Of a stretch of DNA of 64,000 nucleotides, positions 26,511 through 33,967 are shown piece after piece. The first letter of the stretch is position 1. Every line of letters starts with the position of its first letter. The stretch lies in contig NZ_CP015637.1 in assembly GCF_001708445.1 (NCBI RefSeq), positions 6,139,001 to 6,203,000 on the forward strand. Reading direction: 5' to 3'. The position numbers and the translations under genes are program-made. A model generated the notes under the pieces. It was not told the origin of the DNA. It ran no database searches and saw nothing but the letters and a program-made list of their open reading frames with translations. The stretch comes from Pseudomonas fluorescens (GTDB lineage: Bacteria > Pseudomonadota > Gammaproteobacteria > Pseudomonadales > Pseudomonadaceae).

Positions 26511-27430
26511 CAAGCCTGCCGATTGGCATACATCCGACACTCCGCCAACAACGCCAGCAAGTTCGGGTCGCGCTCCTTGGCCTTCAGGAACACCACGCCG
26601 ATATGCTGCTGCAGCCGGTACCGCGTCTGCAGCGGTATCAGCTTCACGCGGTTCTCGTAGACTGCCGCAATCCGCCCCGGCAGCAACGCATAGCCCACCC
26701 CTGAACTGACCATGCTCAGCAAGGTGAAGATGTCGTTGACCTGCATCGCCACCTTGGGCTCGAACCCCGCCTGCTTGAACACACGGTTGCCATCCTGGTG
26801 GGTGGCGAAGCCTTGGGTGAGGGTGATGAAAGTGGCGTCGCGCACGTCGGCCAGGTCGATTTCCTGGTCGCGATCGAAGGGCGAGTCAGCCGGGGTGGCG
26901 AGGAAGATGTCGTCGGAGAACAGCGCGATCTGCTCGCAGTCGGGGTCGTTGGCGTGTTCGTCGAGGGAGATGAGGATCGCGTCCACTTCCATGTTCTTGA
27001 GCTTGTAGAGCAGGTCGAAGTTGGAGCCCAGGATCAAGTCGATATTGAGTTCGCTGCGCCTGATTTTCAGGCCCATGATCAGTTGCGGCACGGTCTTGAC
27101 CGTCAACGAATACAGCGAGCCGAGCTTGAAGCGCTCGGCGGAGAAACCGGCGGCTTCGCGGGTCAGGCGCACGCTGTCGACCACATCGGCGACCAGTTTC
27201 TGCGCACGTTCTTCCAGCACGTAGGCGCTTTCCAACGGTGTGAGGTTGCGGCCTTCGTGCTTGAACAGCGGGCAACGCAGGGCATTTTCCAAAGAGTGGA
27301 TGGCGCGGTGCACGCTGACGTTGCTGGTTTGCAGTTCGGCGGCGGCGCGGGCCAGGTTGCCGGTGCGCATGAACGCCAGGAAGACTTCCAGCTTCTTGAG
27401 GGTGAATTCTTCGTCGATCAGCATGGCCAT
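26510..27430 (-). CDS. mdcR: LysR-family regulator of malonate utilisation MdcR
   Basis: 306 residues from MAMLIDEEFTLKKLEVFLAFM (GAACAAGAG upstream; MLIDEE two codons later is possible). N-terminal winged HTH (GNLARAAAELQTSNVSVHRAIHSLENAL), C-terminal periplasmic-binding-like co-inducer domain. Matches the MdcR type, which activates mdc genes in the presence of malonate. Convergent with madM. The 29-residue upstream extension is not family-like. Confidence 0.92.
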   Translation of the reverse strand: MAMLIDEEFTLKKLEVFLAFMRTGNLARAAAELQTSNVSVHRAIHSLENALRCPLFKHEGRNLTPLESAYVLEERAQKLVADVVDSVRLTREAAGFSAERFKLGSLYSLTVKTVPQLIMGLKIRRSELNIDLILGSNFDLLYKLKNMEVDAILISLDEHANDPDCEQIALFSDDIFLATPADSPFDRDQEIDLADVRDATFITLTQGFATHQDGNRVFKQAGFEPKVAMQVNDIFTLLSMVSSGVGYALLPGRIAAVYENRVKLIPLQTRYRLQQHIGVVFLKAKERDPNLLALLAECRMYANRQA

Positions 27431-27568
27431 GACTCTTGTTCGAATGCGCTCGATTGTGCCCGCAAAACCGCCCGGCGTCGCCGGAACGTCACAAGGCCCT
27501 TGCACTCTTATGTGCAAGGCGGGAGGCTTGCCAGCCTGCGGTTAACGGTTACAGGAGGTCAGTGTCAG

Positions 27569-28186
27569 ATGTACCACGGGGAACGATTCAACGCCTGGAG
27601 CCATTTGCTCGGTGCCGTCGCGGCGTGTATTGGCGCTGTGTGGATGTTGGTGGTGGCGAGCCTGGACGGCAGCCCCTGGAAGATTGTCAGCGTCGCGATC
27701 TATGGCTTTACGCTGATGGTGCTGTACAGCGCATCCACCGTGTACCACAGCGTGCAGGGGCGGCGAAAAGCGATCATGCAGAAGGTCGATCACTTTTCGA
27801 TCTACCTGTTGATCGCCGGCAGCTACACGCCGTTTTGCCTGGTGACCTTAAGAGGGCCGTGGGGCTGGACGCTGTTCGGCATCGTGTGGGGGCTGGCGGT
27901 GATCGGCATTTTGCAGGAAATCAAGCCACGTTCCGAGGCCCGCATCCTGTCGATCGTGATCTATGCGGTGATGGGCTGGATCGTGCTGGTGGCGGTCAAG
28001 CCGCTGCTCGCCGCGCTGGGCACGGCGGGGTTTATCTGGCTGGCGTCGGGCGGGGTGCTGTACACCGTCGGCATTATCTTTTTTGCCCTGGAGGAACGCC
28101 TGCGGCATTCCCATGGGATCTGGCATCTGTTTGTGATCGGCGGCAGCCTGCTGCACTTTGTGGCGATCATGCGGTACGTGCTCTAA
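27569..28186 (+). CDS. trhA: Hemolysin III / TrhA family membrane protein (PAQR superfamily)
   Basis: 205 residues, seven membrane segments. PAQR metal-site motifs are visible: GERFNAWSHLLGA (E, H) at the N-terminus, SASTVYHS with DHFSIYLLIAGSYTPF in the middle and HGIWHLFVIGGSLLHF at the end. E. coli TrhA has been linked to membrane energetics and homeostasis; the hemolysin name is historical. The start ATGTACCACGGG has AGGAGGT 9 bases upstream. Its last bases are the left copy of the direct repeat bounding the AT-rich island. Confidence 0.9.
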   Translation: MYHGERFNAWSHLLGAVAACIGAVWMLVVASLDGSPWKIVSVAIYGFTLMVLYSASTVYHSVQGRRKAIMQKVDHFSIYLLIAGSYTPFCLVTLRGPWGWTLFGIVWGLAVIGILQEIKPRSEARILSIVIYAVMGWIVLVAVKPLLAALGTAGFIWLASGGVLYTVGIIFFALEERLRHSHGIWHLFVIGGSLLHFVAIMRYVL

Positions 28187-28197
28187 CAGCCAATGAG
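28174..28197 (+). repeat. Left boundary direct repeat of the AT-rich island
   Basis: 24 bases including the trhA stop, with core TAACAGCCAATGAG. The partner is at 33893-33916 (22 of 24 identical). Both copies are followed by a REP unit ending CTCCCACATTGG(A/G)TCT. Confidence 0.8.
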
Positions 28198-28203
28198 GTA
28201 AAA

Positions 28204-28500
28204 AATGTGGGAGAGGGCAAGCCCCTCCCACATTGGATCTCCATTGGATTTGGAGTTTTGTATTTACAGCTGTAATGGGGCAACTCATTTCGCTGGGCAA
28301 ATAACGGGGCTGTGCCATCAACACTAAGGGGGGATAGGGCTGCCTGCTGAAATGCTGTCAGTAAGGTCGATTTTATTGATACGATTCTGGCGTGTATCGA
28401 TAAAATTTCCATGTTTATTCAAGAGCGAACAGTCCTGAGACGTTGTGTTGTTCTGGGTTCGGAACTGTTGCTTATGTTTGGCGTTGGTTTGCAACGGTAG
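28204..28500. other. REP hairpin and non-coding left margin of the island
   Basis: 28204-28237 is one imperfect REP palindrome (GTGGGAGAGGGCAAGCCCCTCCCAC). From there to 28500 I find no gene; base composition shifts from GC-rich to AT-rich at about 28350-28400. It probably includes the 3' end of the island operon; no strong terminator is seen. Confidence 0.6.
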
Positions 28501-28501
28501 T

Positions 28502-29758
28502 CTACTTTTCTTTCGGCTTTTTGTAAGTAGTGGAAAAGCAGTAAGCCCCCATGAGTATTGTTAAGCCGTAGCTTAGCCCATTCATTGTTTTTTCTGGAGA
28601 AAAGAGAAGGCTGCTTGCTGTGACGGTGAATATAACTGAAACTGTCGTTATGAGTTCTGTGATTAAAAAGAAAGAGAATATTTCCTCTCTGCATGCATGA
28701 TCTAGAATTTCATTTGATGTTACTCGGGTCAATATGATTCCGATCCCAGTCCCAAGAAAACAAAAGGCGGAAAGTATATAAAAATATAAACTATCCGTGC
28801 TTTCAGTGGCCATTGCCAGAGATATGGCAATAGTCATTAAAAAACAAAAAGATGAAAGTGCTGAGCTGGATTTTTTAAAAGTTAGCTTGGATAGCCCGGC
28901 TGCTCCGATAGCCGTAGACGCCAAAAAAACTAAAAAGGCTGTTAGTGAGCTTCCTAGCCAATATAAGCTTTCAGGTATGCCTGTAGAGGAATTGTGGCGA
29001 TATAATAAGCCGATTGCGTACATGAGGATCAACATTTCAAAAGTGTTGCCTGCTATATATCCAAAAAACTGGCTGGGGTATTTAGATATTATTGTAAAGT
29101 GCTGCATGTAGTTAAGGTGGATTCGATGTTCTGAACTGTTTCTTTTAGTGAGGATTGGCCTGAGGTCATGGTGAGAGAAGTAAATCTGAGTAGAGCGGCA
29201 TAGTAATATTGGCAACATCGTCACTAACATAGCATACAAGTAATATCCGCCACTCATCATGAGTGAGGCTATCAGTAATAAAGTTAATGGAGTGCCTATG
29301 CGTATGTGCAGGTGTTTTTTAAAGGCACCCACATAATCTGCGCTATGTCCAGTGAGGTGCAGATGGAGGTCGTTGTAGGCTGGCCTGAAAGATGACCTCA
29401 GGCAGCCAGTGCCTAGTGAGTCTAAGGTGAATGAAATGAGTATAAAGCACCAACTAATATACCAGTAGTCGAGTAATACAAAATAGAATCCAGCGGTTAA
29501 AAAAACAGCGCTTGCTAGCTTGAATGTGAATCCGTAAATTGTTGTGCTGGCCGTACCAAATCGGTTTACGAACGAATGTCCAGTGTAAAATTCAATAACC
29601 AAGGAAATTAACAGTTGTGTGATAAGTGAAAATTCTAAGGAAAAACTTCCGAGTTTAGGGTTGGTTGCTATCAGAGCCAGCTCTAGTATTGTTACACCCA
29701 TCGCGATGCCACCATATAGTGCGTCTGAGCGGGAGACGATATTGGCGGCGCTTTTCAT
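28502..29758 (-). CDS. MFS-type transporter, probable exporter of the peptide product
   Basis: 418 residues with about twelve membrane segments in two groups of six and a longer basic loop around 185-225, as in major facilitator transporters. Family-level match only. It is the last gene of the low-GC operon, overlapping the upstream gene by 4 bases (ATGA), so it is translationally coupled and probably exports the modified peptide. No peptidase domain is fused to it, so leader removal must come from elsewhere. AT-rich codon use contrasts with the rest of the window. Confidence 0.75.
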   Translation of the reverse strand: MKSAANIVSRSDALYGGIAMGVTILELALIATNPKLGSFSLEFSLITQLLISLVIEFYTGHSFVNRFGTASTTIYGFTFKLASAVFLTAGFYFVLLDYWYISWCFILISFTLDSLGTGCLRSSFRPAYNDLHLHLTGHSADYVGAFKKHLHIRIGTPLTLLLIASLMMSGGYYLYAMLVTMLPILLCRSTQIYFSHHDLRPILTKRNSSEHRIHLNYMQHFTIISKYPSQFFGYIAGNTFEMLILMYAIGLLYRHNSSTGIPESLYWLGSSLTAFLVFLASTAIGAAGLSKLTFKKSSSALSSFCFLMTIAISLAMATESTDSLYFYILSAFCFLGTGIGIILTRVTSNEILDHACREEIFSFFLITELITTVSVIFTVTASSLLFSPEKTMNGLSYGLTILMGAYCFSTTYKKPKEK

Positions 29759-30288
29759 AGGCTGACTCTGAAAGTTTTGCCGGGTTCAAGAACTAGATTT
29801 CTATAAAGGATTGACGGGGCATGAGCTCGACCATAAAACATTAGTGTCGTGTAAATAGAGTCAAGGTCGAAGGGGACTAAAGTGTGAGGGTATCCTAAGG
29901 GCAGGACGGAAGTGTATTTGTAGTACTTGTCCCTCCCGTTTCGAAAGTCTTCGTAAAATAGTAGTTCGGAATCGATGGGTGGAAACTGAGTGTTTATCTT
30001 CTTGAAAAAAATTTCACACGCGGCGGCGTTTAGGTTTTTGTAGATTTTCGAGGTTTTATCAAAGCGATCAAATACGTCGATTAGAACGTCCTCCCCGTGA
30101 ATGGATTCTAAGTATCTGATCGTATGTGGCCAGCGTCTACTAATGTGCCTAGAGATGTCTAAATACCTTCTGATGCTTTCAAATGAGAAGTGTTTTTCTT
30201 CTGGGGATGTTGGATTTGATAATAAGTTATTAGATTCATATATTTTTGAGAAAAGCATAGTTGTTGAGAGTTTGCAGGTTTCTTTCAT
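29755..30288 (-). CDS. Unknown protein, probable partner of the MNIO enzyme
   Basis: 177 residues, no motif I can name, no signal or membrane segment. It is rich in aromatic and charged residues (RRYLDISRHISRRWPHTIRYLESIHGEDVL; LLFYEDFRNGRDKYYKY). It overlaps the MNIO gene by 4 bases upstream and the transporter by 4 downstream. DUF692/MNIO enzymes usually work with a partner protein encoded next to them (MbnC, TglI and similar, some containing a leader-binding domain). The position and size fit that role, but homology is not shown here. Confidence 0.5.
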   Translation of the reverse strand: MKETCKLSTTMLFSKIYESNNLLSNPTSPEEKHFSFESIRRYLDISRHISRRWPHTIRYLESIHGEDVLIDVFDRFDKTSKIYKNLNAAACEIFFKKINTQFPPIDSELLFYEDFRNGRDKYYKYTSVLPLGYPHTLVPFDLDSIYTTLMFYGRAHAPSILYRNLVLEPGKTFRVSL

Positions 30289-31133
30289 TTTTTATTCGCA
30301 TCCCTAAGCGCATTTTTTATGAGGGATATATTGCTGTTTTCAACTTCTAATGGTGCTCCCTCCATTTCCAATAAGACGTTATGTGTTTTTCGGGTTTTTA
30401 TTATCGTATTTTTGAAGGTCTCCATGAGTTCATTGTTGAAAGGGTCTGAGTGTTGGTCAAGCCAGACGGGAATACCATTCCATAGCCAAGACTTTACTCC
30501 TGAGATGTGTACAGTTTTAATTAGATTCCAGATTTCGTGGGTAGCGCAGGGTAAATCGAACGCTAGGCCTTTAGTTTTGCAGTAGCCCAGATAATGTCCA
30601 ATATCAAGCGCCATCATGCATTCAGAGCGCCTGCATAGCTCTAGGTAAAATCCCCAAAACTCTATATTTCCAAATTCGCTATAGATTGGCGGGTTTTCTA
30701 AGACTATGGGTATTTCGAAGTAGTCATTTATGATTCTGGCATTGTCAGCAGTGGTTTTTAATGTTGTTTTGTTCATGGGTGGATTGGTTTGATGGGCGCC
30801 CAAAAAGAGGTTGCCGTTCCTCCATATTCCGATATCTTCCTCTATATAAATGATAGGAAGTGTGGCCAGTGCCTCCTTGAGGCTTTTTAAATCCGCCATG
30901 TCAATAACCCCAGAAAAATTGATGTCTACGGGGTGTGCTGACATTGTAAAATCTGCGGATAGGCATGTCTCAACTAACGAATTTTCTATTTTGTCCCATG
31001 GGCGTATGCCCAAACTAAAGTGACGAATCGGTGTGTGATGATATATATGGTTGATGTCATTGCGATGCTGAATGAACTGTTTTAGTTTTTCTATGTCGCC
31101 GCTAACGCCTATGCGAATTGAACGTTCTTTCAT
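30285..31133 (-). CDS. DUF692/MNIO-family iron-dependent peptide-modifying enzyme
   Basis: 282 residues, TIM-barrel pattern of the multinuclear non-haem iron oxidative enzymes (MbnB, TglH type). Likely metal ligands and signature points: H67 (MSAHPVD), E99-D100, E146-N147 (IVLENPP), D177 and H180 (MALDIGH), H209 (VHISG), D226 and H228 (WLDQHSDP), E256 (LLEMEG). Known members oxidatively rearrange Cys, Asp or Asn residues of precursor peptides using two or three iron ions and O2. The candidate precursor here has no Cys, so an Asp or other residue would be the target. It lies 22 bp after the radical SAM gene. Confidence 0.82.
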   Translation of the reverse strand: MKERSIRIGVSGDIEKLKQFIQHRNDINHIYHHTPIRHFSLGIRPWDKIENSLVETCLSADFTMSAHPVDINFSGVIDMADLKSLKEALATLPIIYIEEDIGIWRNGNLFLGAHQTNPPMNKTTLKTTADNARIINDYFEIPIVLENPPIYSEFGNIEFWGFYLELCRRSECMMALDIGHYLGYCKTKGLAFDLPCATHEIWNLIKTVHISGVKSWLWNGIPVWLDQHSDPFNNELMETFKNTIIKTRKTHNVLLEMEGAPLEVENSNISLIKNALRDANKK

Positions 31134-31155
31134 AAAACACCCGTTTGAAGGCTGG

Positions 31156-32904
31156 TTATAAAGATTTACCTATGAGTTCACCTTTTCTCCCTCCTGAACC
31201 AGTTGTCGGTGTTTCTATAATTTTGAGTTTGGGGGAGTTGATTGCATTGTCATTGGCGATAGCTTTATTGATTTTAGTTACATAGTTAATAAAAAAATTC
31301 TTACGGTTAATTTCAGTTGTTTTATCTGGGTTGTGACAAAGCCACCATAATACTTGGAATGGCATATGTTTTAAGTGAATATTTAGCAAGGATAAGTAGG
31401 CAACTTCGGTAAGTGAAGTGGATGTCCCGACCTTTTCAATGTTTGATGCAATTGCTTGCTCGAGTTGGTTTAGTATGGGTTTTGCAAAGTTGTCTATATA
31501 GGCAGTATATATTTTATATACTTCGTGATTTTCAATAAATGCTCTGCTGTTTGGTAGCTGTAACAAGTCAAGCTTTGTACCTATCTTTCTCTCCAAATTT
31601 TTTCTTACGGGCGTTTCTGGATACAACATCATAATGTTGAAGTAGTGATCTAAGGATTCGTGTTCGGTCAGTCCGGATTTAACCAAGAATACTAAGTTCT
31701 CAATGATTTCTCTTTTTTGTTGGTCGTGATAAAACATTATAAAGTCAAGGCCGACATCTATTCTGTTGTTTTGTAGGGCTCTTACGGCATCAATATTGTT
31801 TTGTACAGTGACCTTTTTGTTCATGTAGTCTAGTTGGGACTGTGAGCCGGACTCGACTCCCATCTCGACAAGCCTTAATCCCTGCCTTACTAATTTTGGT
31901 AGTTCGGATTGCAATTTTAGAAGATAGCCTACGGTGGAGGAACTGCTCCATGTGACTCGACCTTCGAATAAGTTGTACAGTTTTTCTGAGAACTCCAGCA
32001 CTCTATCTTTTCGAACAAAAAAATTCGCATCCATCATGTATATGTGTTCGAACGAGTACTGTGTATAGGCTTCTGCCATCCAGTTAACAAGCGTCGTGGC
32101 GTCGATGGCCCGCCATTTTGGACCCTCCTTGTCTGCTGCGACAATAGCGCAAAAGGAACATGCTAATGGGCAGCCTCGACTGCTCGTCAATGCTATGGCT
32201 TTTCTCTTTTTAGCATCATTTCTATCTGTGAAATAAAGGTTTTGTAAGCGTTCTGAGGAGTATTCAAGGAGTGGGTTCTCCCAGTCTGCTGTGGGAAGCT
32301 GTATTTTTTCTATATAGGACTCTTTAAGCTTTCCAGATGCGGTAAGCCACACTGCGTTTGGTACTTTATTGAAGTGATTTTTATATATGTATTTTTTTCT
32401 TTGTTTTTTTGATTTTGTTTTAAGTGAGGTCTGCGTATTAACTTTATTAAATAGTACTATAAGTCTGGCAGTTGAATGCTCGCCCTCGCCACGTAACGCT
32501 AACTCAAAAGTCCCTTTGGCCGCACGCAGGAAATCTTCCGCTGCTAGACTTATATGAGGGCCTCCACAGAAAATGAATGTTCCGGGCAAGGCATTTTTTA
32601 TTGTGCTTCCCCACGTGATTGCTGCTTGCACATGACTGCTATATATTGAGATCCCAACAAGGTGTGGAGCCCAGTTGATTAAATCGGATAGCTCGTTAAT
32701 ATCTGATGTGTATAGATCGGAGTAGTCAAAGATTTTACAAGTTGCATGCTTGGCATTTTTTTTTACATACGCTGAGATATTCTGCAGGCCAAGCGGCATT
32801 ACTTTTTGTGGGCCTTCGCCGTAGGGTAAAGCTACTAATGCGAGCCGACAGAGCTCGACAGGCTCACTCGTGCGAGTCGCTGAAAAGTAGGGAGCTTTTT
32901 TCAT
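31156..32904 (-). CDS. B12-binding-domain radical SAM enzyme
   Basis: 582 residues from the ATG preceded by GAGGAG (a start six codons upstream has no RBS). The N-terminal cobalamin-binding-like Rossmann domain (about 20-150) has the usual PHLVGISIY, IFCGGPHIS and LRGEGEHS strand and loop signatures, but lacks the DxHxxG base-off motif. The radical SAM cluster is C245-x3-C249-x2-C252 (SRGCPLACSFC), followed by a TIM-barrel with GVESGSQSQLDYMNKK. Such enzymes methylate unactivated carbons or otherwise modify peptides and small molecules. It overlaps the upstream small gene by 41 bases. Codon use is strongly AT-rich. Confidence 0.9.
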   Translation of the reverse strand: MKKAPYFSATRTSEPVELCRLALVALPYGEGPQKVMPLGLQNISAYVKKNAKHATCKIFDYSDLYTSDINELSDLINWAPHLVGISIYSSHVQAAITWGSTIKNALPGTFIFCGGPHISLAAEDFLRAAKGTFELALRGEGEHSTARLIVLFNKVNTQTSLKTKSKKQRKKYIYKNHFNKVPNAVWLTASGKLKESYIEKIQLPTADWENPLLEYSSERLQNLYFTDRNDAKKRKAIALTSSRGCPLACSFCAIVAADKEGPKWRAIDATTLVNWMAEAYTQYSFEHIYMMDANFFVRKDRVLEFSEKLYNLFEGRVTWSSSSTVGYLLKLQSELPKLVRQGLRLVEMGVESGSQSQLDYMNKKVTVQNNIDAVRALQNNRIDVGLDFIMFYHDQQKREIIENLVFLVKSGLTEHESLDHYFNIMMLYPETPVRKNLERKIGTKLDLLQLPNSRAFIENHEVYKIYTAYIDNFAKPILNQLEQAIASNIEKVGTSTSLTEVAYLSLLNIHLKHMPFQVLWWLCHNPDKTTEINRKNFFINYVTKINKAIANDNAINSPKLKIIETPTTGSGGRKGELIGKSL

Positions 32905-33118
32905 AAGAACTCCTCGCTTCATTGGCGTTAGCCAGGTTAAAAAAATCTGGATAGCGCTCCGCTATGAGCGCAGATTTTTCGTCAGACTCTAGTGCTTCAA
33001 TAAACTTTCTTTTCGATATTTTCAGAAGGTGCGTCCCGTTGTGAAAAAAGCAATACCCTAGCTCCGTTAGGCAAATTACTTCGGGCTTCGTTTTTATTCT
33101 CATACGATGTTTTTCCAT
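32864..33118 (-). CDS. Small protein of the peptide cluster; candidate leader-recognition (RRE-like) protein
   Basis: 84 residues from ATG (GGGAG 3 bases upstream; a TTG 13 codons earlier lies in a hairpin). Not recognised by family. Its core KTKPEVICLTELGYCFFHNGTH... then KISKRKFIEALES has a length and beta-then-helix pattern that could fit a PqqD-like RiPP recognition element, but this is a guess from size and position between precursor and modifying enzyme. It overlaps the radical SAM gene by 41 bases, indicating coupled translation. Confidence 0.5.
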   Translation of the reverse strand: MEKHRMRIKTKPEVICLTELGYCFFHNGTHLLKISKRKFIEALESDEKSALIAERYPDFFNLANANEARSSYEKSSLLFSDSHE

Positions 33119-33130
33119 CCACTCCCAATG

Positions 33131-33158
33131 ATTGGGCACCGGCTTTACAGTGCCCAAT
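33131..33158 (-). promoter_or_regulatory. Intercistronic hairpin between precursor and biosynthetic genes
   Basis: A perfect 9-bp stem ATTGGGCAC/GTGCCCAAT with a 10-base loop, 15 bases past the precursor stop. No T-run follows, so it looks like an mRNA-stabilising or partial-attenuation element. The 3' arm can also pair with the next TTGGGAG (CCCAATCATTGGG), which contains the ribosome binding site of the next gene. Confidence 0.6.
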
Positions 33159-33172
33159 TAGTTAGTGCTTCA

Positions 33173-33292
33173 TTAGAATTCGGGAGCCGTTTTTCCAGCA
33201 ACCATGTCGTAACTTCCATCTGATACCGGGGTTAAGGTCTCGACATCAGAGGCCAGTTCATCCAGGTAGTCATCGTCGTTTTCATCTTTCAT
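33173..33292 (-). CDS. Candidate RiPP precursor peptide, 39 residues
   Basis: A short frame with a good RBS (AAGAAGGGG, about 6 bases before ATG). It begins MKDENDDDYLDELASDVETL, an acidic leader-like half with a YLDEL helix, and ends PVSDGSYDMVAGKTAPEF. There is no Cys. The acidic leader, short C-terminal segment, first position in the operon and hairpin before the enzyme genes are the usual layout of a RiPP precursor. The modified residues cannot be known from sequence; D29 next to Y28, or the C-terminal tail, are candidates. Small size makes the call moderately uncertain. Confidence 0.68.
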   Translation of the reverse strand: MKDENDDDYLDELASDVETLTPVSDGSYDMVAGKTAPEF

Positions 33293-33892
33293 ATATTACC
33301 CCTTCTTATTTTTGGTTTCTGTTTACTACACAAAAGAGCAGTGGTGTTTAATTTATGAATGGAGATGGCTGTAAGAATAACCAGTCGGATTAATTAAGTG
33401 TCTTGTATGCCAGCAAGAAGCTTGGTGGCTCTTATATAAAAGCCCCTAATATTCTGTGAGTCAAATAAAAAATGAAATTTCAGAAACTTCCTAGGATTTT
33501 TGTTTTTTTTGTAAGAATGGTCCCACTTTGAAAGATAACTCCTACGTACATGTAGGAAGGGGAGGTTATGCAAATGTAGTCGATTATTTTTGAGTCCCGG
33601 AATTTGTTTTATTTTTTTTGCTTGCAAAAAATGAATTAATTGCTGGGTCGTTATAGCAAAGCTCTATTAGCCAAGTTTTAAGAATTTTTAAACCGTTACG
33701 TCATGCGGATATTTTTGTGTTGCTCTCTCATGACTCGCCTGTCGAATGTGAGGTTTATCCAGACTGGCGAGCGGCATGTACTCGACAGTTCGCCAGCCGC
33801 ACCAGCAAATTCGAGTCCTACTTCTTGGACTGTAAAAAGCCCAATCCGATCGGCTTCTGCAACCGATACCCAGGTTCCAATTCATGTACTAA
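33293..33892. other. AT-rich 5' margin of the island, promoter region of the peptide operon
   Basis: 600 bases without a credible gene. The first 130 bases upstream of the precursor are AT-rich and must hold its promoter; no clear -10/-35 pair was found. 33394-33700 is AT-rich with only a TTG-initiated Lys-rich frame. 33700-33892 returns to higher GC and contains short frames on both strands with no recognised product, possibly a gene remnant. Confidence 0.5.
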
Positions 33893-33953
33893 GTAAGTGC
33901 TTTAACAGCCAATGAGACATATAGATGGAGGAGGGCTTGTCCCTCCCACATTG
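33893..33953 (+). repeat. Right boundary direct repeat of the AT-rich island plus REP half
   Basis: 33893-33916 repeats 28174-28197 (core TAACAGCCAATGAG). A REP palindrome (GGAGGAGGGCTTGTCCCTCCC, about 33926-33953) follows, as it does at the left boundary. Confidence 0.8.
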
Positions 33954-33967
33954 GGTCTTCAGTGCGC

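Noticed and set aside
26103..26660. Frame of 185 residues after madM
   Set aside because: It is encoded by REP repeats and the 3' end of mdcR in antisense; not a gene.
28797..29111. Plus-strand frame within the MFS transporter gene
   Set aside because: Opposite-strand shadow of a clear membrane protein.
28502..33292. Calling the island a methanobactin cluster
   Set aside because: The MNIO enzyme is present, but the precursor has no Cys and there is no recognised copper transporter or MbnC homologue, so a copper-chelating methanobactin is not supported.
33394..33627. Minus-strand frame of 77 residues, Lys-rich, just upstream of the precursor
   Set aside because: Starts at TTG with no RBS, composition reflects AT-rich non-coding DNA and no family is visible.
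33688..33915. Short frames on both strands in the GC-richer right margin of the island
   Set aside because: Both overlap each other and match nothing I recognise. I cannot choose a coding strand; noted as possible gene remnant only.
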